The notes beneath the pieces are model-generated. The model was not told where the DNA came from. It saw only the letters and a program-made list of their open reading frames with translations, and did not search any database. A DNA stretch of 64,000 nucleotides. It comes from Pseudaquabacterium inlustre. GTDB taxonomy: Bacteria > Pseudomonadota > Gammaproteobacteria > Burkholderiales > Burkholderiaceae_C. The translations under genes and the position numbers were made by a program. Below, in pieces: positions 18,785 to 27,507 of the stretch. The DNA is taken from NCBI RefSeq assembly GCF_038066595.1, contig NZ_JBBUTH010000008.1:62001-126000 (forward strand), written 5' to 3'. Each line of letters begins with the position of its first letter. The first letter of the stretch is position 1.

Positions 18785-19288
18785 ATGCCCGATCCCGCCC
18801 CCTCCCTCGTCGAACGCCCGCCGCAACTGCTGCGCGATGGCTATGTGCTGACCCGGCTGGAGCCGCTGGCCGACCTGGCCCGCGGCAACAGCCTGTGGTA
18901 CCTGACCTTCGGCCTGGCCTGCTGCGCGGTGGAGATGATCCACGCCGCGATGGCGCGCTACGACCTCGAGCGCTTCTCGATGATCCCGCGCGCCAGCCCG
19001 CGCCAGGCCGACCTGATGATCGTCAGCGGCACGCTCACCAACAAGATGGCGCGCGCCATCCGCCGCGTCTACGACCAGATGGCCGAGCCGCGCTACGTCA
19101 TCTCGATGGGCAGCTGCGCCAACGGCGGCGGCTACTACCACCACGGCTACAGCACGGTGCGCGGCTGCGACCGCATCATCCCGGTGGATGTCTACGTGCC
19201 CGGCTGCCCGCCCACGGCCGAGGCTCTGCTCTACGGCATCGCGCAGTTGCAGCGCAAGATCCACGAAGGCAGCATTGCCAGGGCCTGA
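18785..19288 (+). CDS. nuoB: Orphan NADH-quinone oxidoreductase subunit B (nuoB paralogue)
   Basis: The 167-residue protein is clearly NuoB. It has the tandem Cys46-Cys47 in TFGLACCAVEM, Cys111 in SMGSCANGGGYYH and Cys141 in VYVPGCPPTAEALLYGI, the four ligands of iron-sulfur cluster N2. NuoB normally sits in the 14-gene nuo operon and transfers electrons to quinone. No other nuo gene is in the window; the neighbours are a GST and an AraC regulator. All ligands are intact, so it is probably a functional second copy or a part of another oxidoreductase. Local changes from the usual sequence include SGTLTNKMARAIRRVYDQ. Confidence 0.9.
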   Translation: MPDPAPSLVERPPQLLRDGYVLTRLEPLADLARGNSLWYLTFGLACCAVEMIHAAMARYDLERFSMIPRASPRQADLMIVSGTLTNKMARAIRRVYDQMAEPRYVISMGSCANGGGYYHHGYSTVRGCDRIIPVDVYVPGCPPTAEALLYGIAQLQRKIHEGSIARA

Positions 19289-19346
19289 TCCCGGACCGCA
19301 CCCGGCGTGCACCCGGCCCGCACCCGGCCACCTTCCGCCGCTGCCC

Positions 19347-20204
19347 ATGCCCAGCCCCGACGACACCGCCCGCCTGATCGCCCCACCCGCCGGCCTGCGC
19401 GGCGCGCTGTATGCCGTGCTGGTGCGCGACACCCGGCCGCTGGGCGAGGGCCTGCCGCCCGATCAGCGCATCAACCGTTTCCCGGCGCTGCCCTACTGCG
19501 GCATCACCTGGATCCTGCACGGCGGCGCGCGGCTGGAGTCGCCGGCCGACCACCCCGACACCGGGCCGCTGCCGCCGGTGTTCGTCTCGGGCCCGCAGAC
19601 GGCGCCCTTCGCCTCGCGCAACGACGGTCCGATCCACACCTTCTGCCTGGTGTTCCATCCGCAGGCCTTCGCGGCGCTGGCGGGCCAGCCGGCCACCGCG
19701 CTGCGCGACCGCCACCGGCCGCTGGCCAGGGCCCTGCCGGCCGAATGGGCCGCGCTGGACACTGCCGTGCGCCAGGCGTCGGACGACGAGGCCCGCATCG
19801 CCGCCGCCGCGGCCTGGTTGCTGCCGCGCTGGCGCGCTGCGCGCGGCCGGCTCGACCAGCGCCTGGCCGACCTGCCGCAGGTGCTGCGCGGCCTGCCGGT
19901 GCGTGCGGTGGCGGCCTGGCTGGGCTTCAGCCCGCGTCAGCTGGAGCGCCGCAGCCTGCAGGCCCATGGCCTGAGCCCGCGCGAGCTGCGCACCATCACC
20001 CGCGGCCATGACGCCGTGCTGGCCGACCAGGCGGCCGAGCCGCTGGCCGATGCCGCGCAACAGCACGGTTATGCCGACCAGCCGCACATGACGCGCGAAT
20101 ACCGCCGCCTGCTGGGCGTCAGCCCGGCCGAGTTGCGCCGGCAACTGGCCGGCGACGACGAGAGCTGGTGGCTGTACCGGCTGCGCCGCCACGGGCGGCT
20201 GTAA
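19347..20204 (+). CDS. AraC-family transcriptional regulator
   Basis: The 285-residue protein has a variable N-terminal sensor region (about residues 1-150) and a C-terminal AraC-type double helix-turn-helix. The second HTH shows the signature ADQPHMTREYRRLLGVSPAELRRQL. The first is less canonical, around VRAVAAWLGFSPRQLERRSLQ. It starts 58 bases after the orphan nuoB gene on the same strand and converges with the ferritin-like gene. The ATG at 19347 is chosen because upstream codons overlap nuoB in another frame. The inducer is unknown. Confidence 0.83.
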   Translation: MPSPDDTARLIAPPAGLRGALYAVLVRDTRPLGEGLPPDQRINRFPALPYCGITWILHGGARLESPADHPDTGPLPPVFVSGPQTAPFASRNDGPIHTFCLVFHPQAFAALAGQPATALRDRHRPLARALPAEWAALDTAVRQASDDEARIAAAAAWLLPRWRAARGRLDQRLADLPQVLRGLPVRAVAAWLGFSPRQLERRSLQAHGLSPRELRTITRGHDAVLADQAAEPLADAAQQHGYADQPHMTREYRRLLGVSPAELRRQLAGDDESWWLYRLRRHGRL

Positions 20205-20214
20205 AGGGCCAGCG

Positions 20215-20233
20215 GGGCCGGCGCGACCGGCCC
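20215..20233. terminator. G+C hairpin between convergent genes
   Basis: GGGCCGG at 20215-20221 pairs with CCGGCCC at 20227-20233 around the loop CGCGA. It lies in the 42-base gap between the AraC gene and the convergent ferritin-like gene. No U run follows on either strand, so termination is only probable. Confidence 0.45.
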
Positions 20234-20246
20234 GCCGGGGGCGCGG

Positions 20247-21128
20247 TCAGGCCGGCTGGGCGCCCGGTGCGGCCCCGCCGGCGGTGGCAGCCGCCGCCGC
20301 CACGCGCGCCGTCACTTCCTTGCGGAAGCGGTTGAGCTCCTGCACGCTGGCGAAGCTGCGCTCCATCAGCAGGCTCATGTTGTGCAGGATGCGCTCGACC
20401 ACCTTGGTCTCCCACACCGCGTCGAACTGGATCTGCTGCGAGAGCCAGTGCTCCAGCCACTCGGGGTTGGGCAGGCGGCTCTGGATGGTGTCGCGCGGGA
20501 ACAGCTTCTCGTTGACGTGCAGGTTGGTCGGGTGCAGCGCCTGCGCGGTGCGGCGCGCGCTGGCCATCAGCACGCCCACCTTGGCGAAGGCGGCACGCGC
20601 CTCGTCACCGAACTTGGCCATCGCGCGCTTCATGTAGCGCAGGTAGGCGCCGCCGTGGCGGGCCTCGTCCTTGGCCAGGGTTTCGTAGATCTGCTTGATC
20701 ACCGGCTCGGTGTGCCATTCGGCGGCGCGGCGGTACCAGTGGTTCAGGCGCACCTCGCCGCAGAAGTGCAGCATCAGCGTCTCGAGCGCCGGCGCCGGGT
20801 CGAACTCGAAGCGGATCTCGTGCAGTTCCTGCTCGGTGGGCACCAGGTCGGGGCGGAAGCGGCGCAGGTATTCCATCAACACCAACGAGTGCTTTTGCTC
20901 CTCGAAGAACCACACGCTCATGAACGCGGAAAAATCGCTGTCTTCCCGGTTGTCGCGCAGGAACATCTCGGTGGCCGGCAGCGCGGCCCACTCGGTGATG
21001 GCGTTCATCTTGATCGTCATCGCCTGCTCGTCGGACAGCTTGCTGGCGTCGAACTGGTCCCAGGCGATGTCGGTGTCCATGTTCCAGCGCACGGCTTCGA
21101 GCTGTTTGAAGAGTTCGGGGTAGAGCAT
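20247..21128 (-). CDS. Ferritin-like di-iron protein, acyl-ACP desaturase-like
   Basis: The 293-residue protein has the four-helix di-iron pattern: Glu46 in NAITEW, the EEQKH motif ending at His80, Glu125 in CGEVRLNHW and the DEARH motif at residues 154-158. This spacing resembles soluble acyl-ACP desaturases and related ferritin-like oxygenases. A desaturase or oxygenase role on a thioester-bound acyl chain is plausible, but the substrate is not known. The C-terminal tail is Ala/Gly-rich. It is divergent from the glutathione peroxidase gene. A TAAAAT on the minus strand (21169-21174) could be its -10 element, 40 bases from the ATG. Confidence 0.75.
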   Translation of the reverse strand: MLYPELFKQLEAVRWNMDTDIAWDQFDASKLSDEQAMTIKMNAITEWAALPATEMFLRDNREDSDFSAFMSVWFFEEQKHSLVLMEYLRRFRPDLVPTEQELHEIRFEFDPAPALETLMLHFCGEVRLNHWYRRAAEWHTEPVIKQIYETLAKDEARHGGAYLRYMKRAMAKFGDEARAAFAKVGVLMASARRTAQALHPTNLHVNEKLFPRDTIQSRLPNPEWLEHWLSQQIQFDAVWETKVVERILHNMSLLMERSFASVQELNRFRKEVTARVAAAAATAGGAAPGAQPA

Positions 21129-21190
21129 GGGCGGGTCCTGGCCGGGTGAGGTCTAGAGCAAGTTCTCGATTTTAGTTGGACGGAGGTCGA

Positions 21191-21778
21191 ATGGCACGAT
21201 CGAAGGTCATGGCGGCAGGGTTGCTGCTGGCGGCGCTCACCCCGGGCGCGTGGGCGGCCACGGCCGAGGCACCGGGCCCCGCCGCCTGCCCGGCCCTGCT
21301 GAAACACACGCTGCCGCGCCTGCAGGACGAGAAGCCGGTGAACCTGTGCGGCTGGGCCGGCCAGGTGGTGCTGGTGGTCAACACCGCCAGCTACTGCGGC
21401 TTCACCTCGCAGTACAAGTCGCTGGAGGCGCTGTACGAGAAGCACCGTGGCCGCGGCCTGGTGGTGCTGGGCTTCCCGAGCAACGACTTCGGCGCGCAGG
21501 AGCCCGGCAGCAACCGTGACATCGCGGCGTTCTGCGACAACACCTTCGGCGTGCGCTTCCCGATGTTCGCCAAATCCACCGTCAGCCCCAAGGCCGGCGG
21601 TACGCTGAATCCGCTGTATGCGCAGCTGGCCGGCCGCACCGGCCAGGCGCCGAAATGGAACTTCCACAAGTACCTGATCGGCCGCGACGGCACCCAGGTG
21701 AGCAGCTTCACCTCGGCGGTCGAGCCCAATGACCCTGGGTTCGTGCGGGAATTGGAAAGACTTTTGAAGACAGAATGA
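21191..21778 (+). CDS. Periplasmic glutathione-peroxidase-family thiol peroxidase
   Basis: The 195-residue protein has a signal peptide (VMAAGLLLAALTPGAWA) and the peroxidase core. Active-site Cys69 is in NTASYCGFTSQYKSLE, Gln is in FPSNDFGAQEPG, and the Trp-Asn pair is in KWNFHKYLI. It reduces peroxides, probably in the periplasm with thioredoxin-like donors rather than glutathione. The ATG at 21191 follows a perfect GGAGG at 21182-21186, which decides the start. It is a Cys-type enzyme, not a selenoprotein. A hairpin follows its stop. Confidence 0.92.
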   Translation: MARSKVMAAGLLLAALTPGAWAATAEAPGPAACPALLKHTLPRLQDEKPVNLCGWAGQVVLVVNTASYCGFTSQYKSLEALYEKHRGRGLVVLGFPSNDFGAQEPGSNRDIAAFCDNTFGVRFPMFAKSTVSPKAGGTLNPLYAQLAGRTGQAPKWNFHKYLIGRDGTQVSSFTSAVEPNDPGFVRELERLLKTE

Positions 21779-21793
21779 GACTGGTCGGTCATG

Positions 21794-21813
21794 ATTGAAC
21801 TCAGCAGTTCAAT
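21794..21813 (+). terminator. Hairpin after the glutathione peroxidase gene
   Basis: ATTGAACT at 21794-21801 and AGTTCAAT at 21806-21813 form an exact 8-bp stem around CAGC, 16 bases after the stop codon. The following bases are TTGTGG, so the U run is weak. Confidence 0.5.
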
Positions 21814-21991
21814 TTGTGGCCAACCGGAATCATTCGATGCACACGTCAGGCGCAACAGGGCCGGAACTTCCACACGGAACCGCACTCAATGCACGGGTGT
21901 GGGCGCCGAAAAGTCGTTCACAGCGCCTGCACCGACGCCTTGCCGCCCCTGCTGGCCGCGCTCTTTACCCGTTTCATGTGCCGTGCAGCCT

Positions 21992-22005
21992 TTCGGATGT
22001 CCGAA
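21992..22005. promoter_or_regulatory. Inverted repeat upstream of the lipid-modification cluster
   Basis: TTCGGA and TCCGAA form a perfect inverted repeat with a 2-base spacer, about 95 bases before the first gene of the cluster. It could be an operator or a small hairpin. I cannot match it to a known regulator, and no regulator gene lies next to it. Confidence 0.3.
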
Positions 22006-22099
22006 GTGAAATCCTGAGGTATCTCTCCTCCTCCTCCCTCCCTCCCTCGTTGGCCTCAGGGCGCTGCACGGCGCTCTTCTCTGCCCGGTGGGGTGCGCA

Positions 22100-23479
22100 A
22101 TGAGCGCGCCTCGCCCCCTCTTCCCCCCCACCGCCTCGCGGGCGGGCTCCGGCCGCCCGCGCGTGGCCGTGGTCGGCTCGGGCATCTCGGGCCTGGCGGT
22201 GGCCTACCAGCTCGACGCGCAGGCCGACGTCACGCTGTTCGAGGCCGGCCGGCACTTCGGCGGCCACGCCAACACGGTGGACCTCACGCTCGACGGTGTG
22301 ACGCATGGCGTGGACACCGGCTTCCTGGTCTTCAACCACGCCACCTATCCGAACCTGATCCGCCTGTTCGCCGAGCTGCAGGTGCCCACCGCACCGTCGG
22401 ACATGTCGTTCTCGGTGCAGGTGCCGCAGGCCCGGCTGGAATGGAGCGGCACCGACCTGGACAGCGTGTTCGCCCAGCGCCGCAACCTGCTGCGCCCCGG
22501 TTTCTTGCGCATGCTGGCCGACCTGATGCGCTTCAACCGCGCCACCACGGCCATCGCCGAGCGCGGCGACGAGGCAGCGCTGCAGATCACGCTGGGTGAC
22601 TTCCTGACCGAAGGCGGCTACAGCGCAGCCTTCCGCGACTGGTACCTGCTGCCGATGCTGGGCTGCATCTGGAGTTGCCCCACCGACCAGATGCTGCGCT
22701 TTCCGGTGGCCACGATGATCCGCTTCTGCCACAACCACGGCCTGATCCGCGTGGCCGACCGGCCGCAGTGGCACACCGTGGCCGGCGGCTCGCGCGAGTA
22801 CGTGCGCCGCATGCTGGCGCACATCCGCGATGCGCGCCTGGGCACGCCGGTGCGCGCGGTGCGCCGCGTGCCGCCGGGCACGGCAAGCGCCGGCGTGTGG
22901 CTGGATCTGGACAGCGGCGCCGAGCGCTTCGACGAGGTGGTGCTGGCCACCCACAGCGACCAGAGCCTGGCGCTGCTGGGCACCCACGCCAGCCCGGAAG
23001 AGCGCGCGGTGCTGGGCGCCATCCGCTACCACCGCAACCGCGCGCTGCTGCACACCGATGCCGGCCTGCTGCCGCAGCGGCGCAAGGCCTGGGCCGCCTG
23101 GAACTACGAGCGCGCGCCGGCCGACCATGCCGAGCAGAACGCCGTGTGCCTGCACTACCTGCTCAACCGCCTGCAGCCGCTGCCCTGGCAGACGCCGGTG
23201 ATCGTGTCGATGAACCCGGCGCGCGAGCCCGATGCCGCCACGGTGCATGCCGAATTCGACTACGCCCACCCGGTGTTCGACCTGGCGGCCATCGCCGCGC
23301 AGGCCCGCGTGCCGCAATTGCAGGGCGTGGGCCATGTGTGGTTCGCCGGCGCCTGGACGCGCTACGGCTTCCACGAGGACGGCCTGCGCTCGGGCCTGGC
23401 CGTGGCCCAGGCGCTGCAGCAGCGCTGGCAACAGCCCGACCGCACCGACGACGGCCTGGCCACCCGGGACGCCGCGTGA
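22100..23479 (+). CDS. FAD-dependent amine-oxidase-like oxidoreductase of a Cfa-type lipid cluster
   Basis: The 459-residue protein has an N-terminal dinucleotide fold (VAVVGSGISGLAVAYQL) and the second conserved stretch FEAGRHFGGHANTVDL. This fits the FAD oxidoreductase that accompanies Cfa-like methyltransferases. In Rhodobacter a relative is involved in converting methylated fatty acids toward furan fatty acids, so desaturation of a membrane acyl chain is a plausible role. The ATG at 22100 is chosen because a longer form adds only four residues. Its stop codon overlaps the GTG start of the next gene, which shows tight coupling. It is the first of eight same-strand genes. Confidence 0.85.
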   Translation: MSAPRPLFPPTASRAGSGRPRVAVVGSGISGLAVAYQLDAQADVTLFEAGRHFGGHANTVDLTLDGVTHGVDTGFLVFNHATYPNLIRLFAELQVPTAPSDMSFSVQVPQARLEWSGTDLDSVFAQRRNLLRPGFLRMLADLMRFNRATTAIAERGDEAALQITLGDFLTEGGYSAAFRDWYLLPMLGCIWSCPTDQMLRFPVATMIRFCHNHGLIRVADRPQWHTVAGGSREYVRRMLAHIRDARLGTPVRAVRRVPPGTASAGVWLDLDSGAERFDEVVLATHSDQSLALLGTHASPEERAVLGAIRYHRNRALLHTDAGLLPQRRKAWAAWNYERAPADHAEQNAVCLHYLLNRLQPLPWQTPVIVSMNPAREPDAATVHAEFDYAHPVFDLAAIAAQARVPQLQGVGHVWFAGAWTRYGFHEDGLRSGLAVAQALQQRWQQPDRTDDGLATRDAA

Positions 23480-24264
23480 ACCTCGGCCAGCCCACCGGCC
23501 AGCGCGCGCAGCTGGCCATCGGCCGCGTGATCCACCAGCGCCTGCGCCCGGCGCCGCACCGGCTGGACGTGCCGACCTGGTTCCTGCTGCTGCCGCTGCG
23601 CAGCCTGCGTGCCCAGCCCGATGCCACGCTGCGCCGCAACCGTGCCGGCTGGGTCAGCTTCCACGACACCGACCACGGTGACGGCCGCGCCGACTGCCTG
23701 CAATGGCTGGACGAGCAGTTGCAGCGCGCCGGCATCGCCGATGCCGACGGCGAGGCGTGGCTGCACACCTACCCGCGCGTGCTGGGCTTCGTGTTCAACC
23801 CGGTCAGCTTCTGGTACTGCCACCGGGCCGACGGCTCGCTGGCCGCCGTGGTGGCCGAGGTCAACAACACCTTCGGCGGGCGCCACTGCTACCTGCTGGA
23901 CGGCCCGCGCCTGGGCTTCGGCACCGAACAGCGGGCCGACAAGGCCTTCCATGTCTCACCGTTCTGCCAGGTGGAGGGCGGCTACCGCTTCCGCTTCCTG
24001 CGCAGCCCCGTGGCCGGCGACGACGCCAGCAGCGCCCGCACGCTGGTGCGCATCGACTACGACGACGCGCAGGGCCCGCTGCTGGCCACCTCGGTCAGCG
24101 GCGAACTGGCCTCGCTGACGCCGCGGCGCCTGCGCCGCGCCCTGCGCCAGTGGCCGCTGCTGACGCTGGGCGTGATGGCCCGCATCCACTGGCATGCGCT
24201 GCGCCTGCTGCTCAAGCGCGTGCCCTTCTTCGGCACCACGCCGGCGCGGCCGCAGCCGCACTGA
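23476..24264 (+). CDS. DUF1365 family protein
   Basis: The 262-residue protein matches DUF1365: the N-terminal part has IGRVIHQRLRPAPHRLDVPTWFLLLPL, then PRVLGFVFNPVSFWYCHR and VVAEVNNTFGGRHCYLL, the most conserved motifs. It starts at a GTG that overlaps the preceding TGA as GTGA. The family almost always sits between the FAD oxidoreductase and the Cfa-like gene, and a role in modifying the same fatty acids is inferred from that. No cofactor motif is evident. Confidence 0.86.
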   Translation: MNLGQPTGQRAQLAIGRVIHQRLRPAPHRLDVPTWFLLLPLRSLRAQPDATLRRNRAGWVSFHDTDHGDGRADCLQWLDEQLQRAGIADADGEAWLHTYPRVLGFVFNPVSFWYCHRADGSLAAVVAEVNNTFGGRHCYLLDGPRLGFGTEQRADKAFHVSPFCQVEGGYRFRFLRSPVAGDDASSARTLVRIDYDDAQGPLLATSVSGELASLTPRRLRRALRQWPLLTLGVMARIHWHALRLLLKRVPFFGTTPARPQPH

Positions 24265-24338
24265 CACCCGCACCGACAGCCGCCCCGCCGCGCCGGCCCA
24301 CCCCCGTCCCCTCCGACGCCTCCGCCCAGAGAACCGCC

Positions 24339-25577
24339 ATGCCCCAGTCCGCCACCACCCTGCCCTCGATGCTCGCGGTGCCCGGCAGCGCGCCCGCTGC
24401 CGCACGCGCCGTGTTCGCGCTGCTGGCCAAGCTGCGTGTCGGCCGGCTGGACGTGCAGTTGCCCGACGGCAGCCAGGCCCACTTCGGCCAGGCCGGCGCC
24501 GGATCCGACGGCCCGCACGCCACGCTGCGCCTGCGCAACTGGAACGTCTGCAGCGCGGCGCTGCGCTCGGGCGACATCGGCGTGGCCGAGACCTACATCG
24601 CCGGCGACTGGACCACCACCGACCTGGCGGCGCTGCTGGGCCTGTTCATCGCCAACCGCGAGGCGCTGGACAGCGTGGTCTACGGCCACTGGTGGGGCAG
24701 CCTGCTGCACCGCATGCGCCACTGGCTGAACCGCAACTCGCGCGCCGGCAGCCGCCGCAACATCCACGCCCATTACGACCTGGGCAATGCCTTCTACCGG
24801 CTGTGGCTGGACCCGACCATGAACTACTCCAGCGCCTGGTTCCAGGGCGACCGGCAACAGCCCATGGCCCAGGCCCAGCAGGCCAAGATGCGCCGCGCGC
24901 TCGGCGAATGCCGGCTGCGCGACGGCCAGCGCCTGCTGGAGATCGGCTGCGGCTGGGGCGCACTGGCCGAATGCGCGGTGCGCGAATACGGTGCCCGCGT
25001 CACCGGCGTCACGCTGTCCACCGAGCAGCTGGCCTTCGGCCGCCAGCGCCTGGCCAACGGCGGCCTGCTGGGCCAGGCCGAGCTGCGCCTGCAGGACTAC
25101 CGCGACATCGCCGACGGCCCGTTCGACGCCATCGTGTCGATCGAGATGTTCGAGGCCGTGGGCCGCGACTACTGGGCCAGCTGGTTCGACACCGTGCGGC
25201 GCAACCTCGCGCCCGGTGGCCGCGCCTGCGTGCAGACCATCACCATCCGCGACGACCTGTTCGACCGCTACGTCAGCGGCACCGATTTCATCCAGCAGTA
25301 CATCTTCCCCGGCGGCCTGCTGCCCAGCCCCGCGGCCTTCCGCGCCGAGGCGCAGCGCGCCGGCCTGGTGGTCGAGCAGGAACTGGCCTTCGGCCGCGAC
25401 TACGCCGAGACGCTGCGCCGCTGGCGTGCCGACTTCCTGCGCCAGGACGAGGCCGTGCGCGCCCAGGGCTTCGACACCCGCTTCGTGCGCACCTGGGAGT
25501 TCTACCTCGCCTACTGCGAAGCCGCCTTCGAAGCCGGCAACACCGACGTCATGCAGTTCACGCTGCGCCACGCCTGA
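24339..25577 (+). CDS. Cyclopropane-fatty-acyl-phospholipid synthase-like methyltransferase
   Basis: The 412-residue protein has a Cfa N-terminal region (VAETYIAGDWTTTDLAALL) and a SAM-binding motif LLEIGCGWGALAECAV near residue 204. FEAVGRDYW and QYIFPGG, both conserved in Cfa enzymes, follow. Members add a methyl-derived carbon to unsaturated acyl chains in membrane phospholipids. In this type of cluster the product may be a methylated or furan fatty acid rather than a cyclopropane one. The ATG at 24339 gives the normal length. The gap before it is 74 bases. Confidence 0.9.
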   Translation: MPQSATTLPSMLAVPGSAPAAARAVFALLAKLRVGRLDVQLPDGSQAHFGQAGAGSDGPHATLRLRNWNVCSAALRSGDIGVAETYIAGDWTTTDLAALLGLFIANREALDSVVYGHWWGSLLHRMRHWLNRNSRAGSRRNIHAHYDLGNAFYRLWLDPTMNYSSAWFQGDRQQPMAQAQQAKMRRALGECRLRDGQRLLEIGCGWGALAECAVREYGARVTGVTLSTEQLAFGRQRLANGGLLGQAELRLQDYRDIADGPFDAIVSIEMFEAVGRDYWASWFDTVRRNLAPGGRACVQTITIRDDLFDRYVSGTDFIQQYIFPGGLLPSPAAFRAEAQRAGLVVEQELAFGRDYAETLRRWRADFLRQDEAVRAQGFDTRFVRTWEFYLAYCEAAFEAGNTDVMQFTLRHA

Positions 25578-25636
25578 GGCGGCGCAACGGTCCCCCGCAC
25601 ACGCGCGCTCGCCACACCCAATCACCCCGCCCCGAC

Positions 25637-26245
25637 ATGGCCGATCCCGCCCCGCTCCCGCCTCGGCGCCGCCTGTTGCGGCAGTCCCTGGCCACCGTGC
25701 TGGCCGGAGCGGTGCTGCCGGTGACGCTGCGCGCGCAGCCAGCCGCCAACCCATCCAGCGCCCCACGCGCCGAACCGCCGGCCGAGGTGAAGGCCGAGCT
25801 GGCCGAGGCCCGCCTGCGTGGCAGCGCCACGATGCGCTGGCTGGGCCTGCAGATCTACGACGTGCGCCTGTGGAGCCCCACTGCCCTGGTGGGCGCCGAC
25901 TGGACCGGCCAGGCGCTGGCCCTCGAGCTGCAATACGCCCGCGCGCTGGACGGCCAGCGCATCGCCGAGCGCTCGATCAGCGAGATGCGGCGCATCGGCC
26001 CGTTCGACGACGCGCGCGCCGCGCGCTGGCAGGCCGAGATGGGCCGGCTGTTCCCCGACGTGAAGGCCGGCGACCGCCTGACCGGCCTGCACCGCCCGGG
26101 CGCCGGCACGCGCTTCTTCCACAACGGCCAGGCGCGCGGCGTGGTGGCCGACACCGACTTCGCGCCGCTGTTCTTCGGCATCTGGCTGTCGCCGCGCACT
26201 TCCGAGCCCGGCCTGCGCAGGCAGTTGCTGGGTGATGCGGCATGA
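25637..26245 (+). CDS. Chalcone-isomerase-like exported protein
   Basis: The 202-residue protein begins with a Tat-like signal (PRRRLLRQSLATVLAGAVLPVTLRAQ). It then has the bacterial chalcone-isomerase-like fold, with GLQIYDVRLWSP, LALELQYARALDG and FFGIWLSPRTSEPGLRRQLLG. Bacterial members are envelope proteins that may bind fatty acids; they are not known to act on flavonoids. The stop overlaps the next start as ATGA, which places it inside the lipid operon. Confidence 0.84.
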   Translation: MADPAPLPPRRRLLRQSLATVLAGAVLPVTLRAQPAANPSSAPRAEPPAEVKAELAEARLRGSATMRWLGLQIYDVRLWSPTALVGADWTGQALALELQYARALDGQRIAERSISEMRRIGPFDDARAARWQAEMGRLFPDVKAGDRLTGLHRPGAGTRFFHNGQARGVVADTDFAPLFFGIWLSPRTSEPGLRRQLLGDAA

Positions 26246-27507
26246 GCGCGACCACCGTGCGCGCCTGGGACGGTCTGTGCTACGGCGCGCTGGGCGCCCC
26301 GCTGGCCTTCGTGGCGCTGCCGCTGTACCTGCTGCTGCCGGGCCACTACGCCGCGCAGCTGGGCGTGCCGCTGGCAGGCCTGGGTGCAGTGCTGCTGGCC
26401 ACGCGCGTGGCCGATGCGCTGGTCGACCCCTGGCTGGGCCGGCTGGCCGACCGCGTGCTGGGCACCGGCCGCCGCGCCGCGCTGGGCCTGGCCGGCGGGG
26501 CCGCGCTGCTGCTGGGGGCCGGCTTCGTGGCGCTGTACTTTCCGCCGGTGCAGGGCGCCGGGCCGCTGCTGGCCTGGTGCGCCGCGGCGCTGGTGCTCAC
26601 CTATGCCGGCTACAGCGCGCTGGGCGTGCTGCACCAGGCCTGGGGCACGCGGCTGGGCGGCGGGCTGGCGGCCCAGTCGCGCTGGGCCGGCTGGCGCGAG
26701 GGCCTGGCGCTGGCCGGGGTGATCGCCGGCAGCGTGCTGCCCGGCCTGGCCGGCATGGTGGTGACGGTGGCAGCCGGTCTGTCGCTGCTGGCGCTGGCGC
26801 TGGCGGCACTGAGCGGGGCGCCGTTTCACGCCAGCACGGCCGCGGCCGGCGCCGCCGACGACACCGGCACGCCGTGGACGCTGCCTTGGCACAACCGCGC
26901 GTTCCGCCGGCTGTTCGCGGTGTTCGTGGCCAACGGCGTGGCCAGCGCGATCCCGGCCACGCTGCTGCTGTTCTTCGTGCGCGACCGGCTGCAGTTGCCG
27001 GCGCTGGAGCCGCTGTTTCTCGGCAGCTACTTCACGGCCGCGGCGCTGGGCCTGCCGCTGTGGGTGCGGGCCGCGGCGCGCTTCGGTGCGCTGCGCAGCT
27101 GGGGTGCCGGCATGCTGCTGGCCGTGGCGGTGTTCGCCTGGGCCCTGCGCCTGGGGCCTGGCGATGCCGCCGCCTTCACGGCGGTGTGCGTGGGCTGCGG
27201 CCTGGCGCTGGGCGCCGAACTGGCGATTCCCGGCGCCATGTTGGCCGAGGTGATCCGCCGCGCCGGCCACGGCCAACGCCACGAGGGCCGCTACATCGGC
27301 TGGTGGCATGCGGCCACCAAGCTGAACCTGGCGCTGGCCGCCGGCCTGGCGCTGCCCGCGCTGCAGGCGGCCGGCTACCGCCCCGGCGCGGCCAGCGCAG
27401 CCGGTCTCGATGCCCTGGCCCTGGCCTATGCCGGCCTGCCCTGTCTGATCAAGCTGGCCGCGGCCGGCTTGCTGTGGCGCTCGCGCCAGTTGCTGGAACC
27501 CCGATGA
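26242..27507 (+). CDS. MFS transporter (GPH/MelB-like)
   Basis: The 421-residue protein has about twelve membrane helices and the conserved loop VADALVDPWLGRLADRVLG between helices 2 and 3, seen in the MelB/GPH branch of the major facilitator superfamily. Members of this branch inside Cfa clusters may move a lipid or precursor, but the substrate is unknown. The start overlaps the preceding stop by four bases and the stop overlaps the next start by four bases, so translation is coupled on both sides. Confidence 0.87.
   Translation: MSATTVRAWDGLCYGALGAPLAFVALPLYLLLPGHYAAQLGVPLAGLGAVLLATRVADALVDPWLGRLADRVLGTGRRAALGLAGGAALLLGAGFVALYFPPVQGAGPLLAWCAAALVLTYAGYSALGVLHQAWGTRLGGGLAAQSRWAGWREGLALAGVIAGSVLPGLAGMVVTVAAGLSLLALALAALSGAPFHASTAAAGAADDTGTPWTLPWHNRAFRRLFAVFVANGVASAIPATLLLFFVRDRLQLPALEPLFLGSYFTAAALGLPLWVRAAARFGALRSWGAGMLLAVAVFAWALRLGPGDAAAFTAVCVGCGLALGAELAIPGAMLAEVIRRAGHGQRHEGRYIGWWHAATKLNLALAAGLALPALQAAGYRPGAASAAGLDALALAYAGLPCLIKLAAAGLLWRSRQLLEPR

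Larger units (their letters stand above)
21779..22099. other. 321-base non-coding gap upstream of the lipid-modification cluster
   Basis: No convincing gene is present. The gap holds a hairpin (21794-21813), a moderately AT-rich stretch, a 14-base inverted repeat (21992-22005) and a pyrimidine run (about 22022-22049, CTCCTCC and CCCTCCCTC units). It is the longest promoter-sized space before the FAD oxidoreductase gene, so control of the eight-gene cluster probably lies here. Confidence 0.6.
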
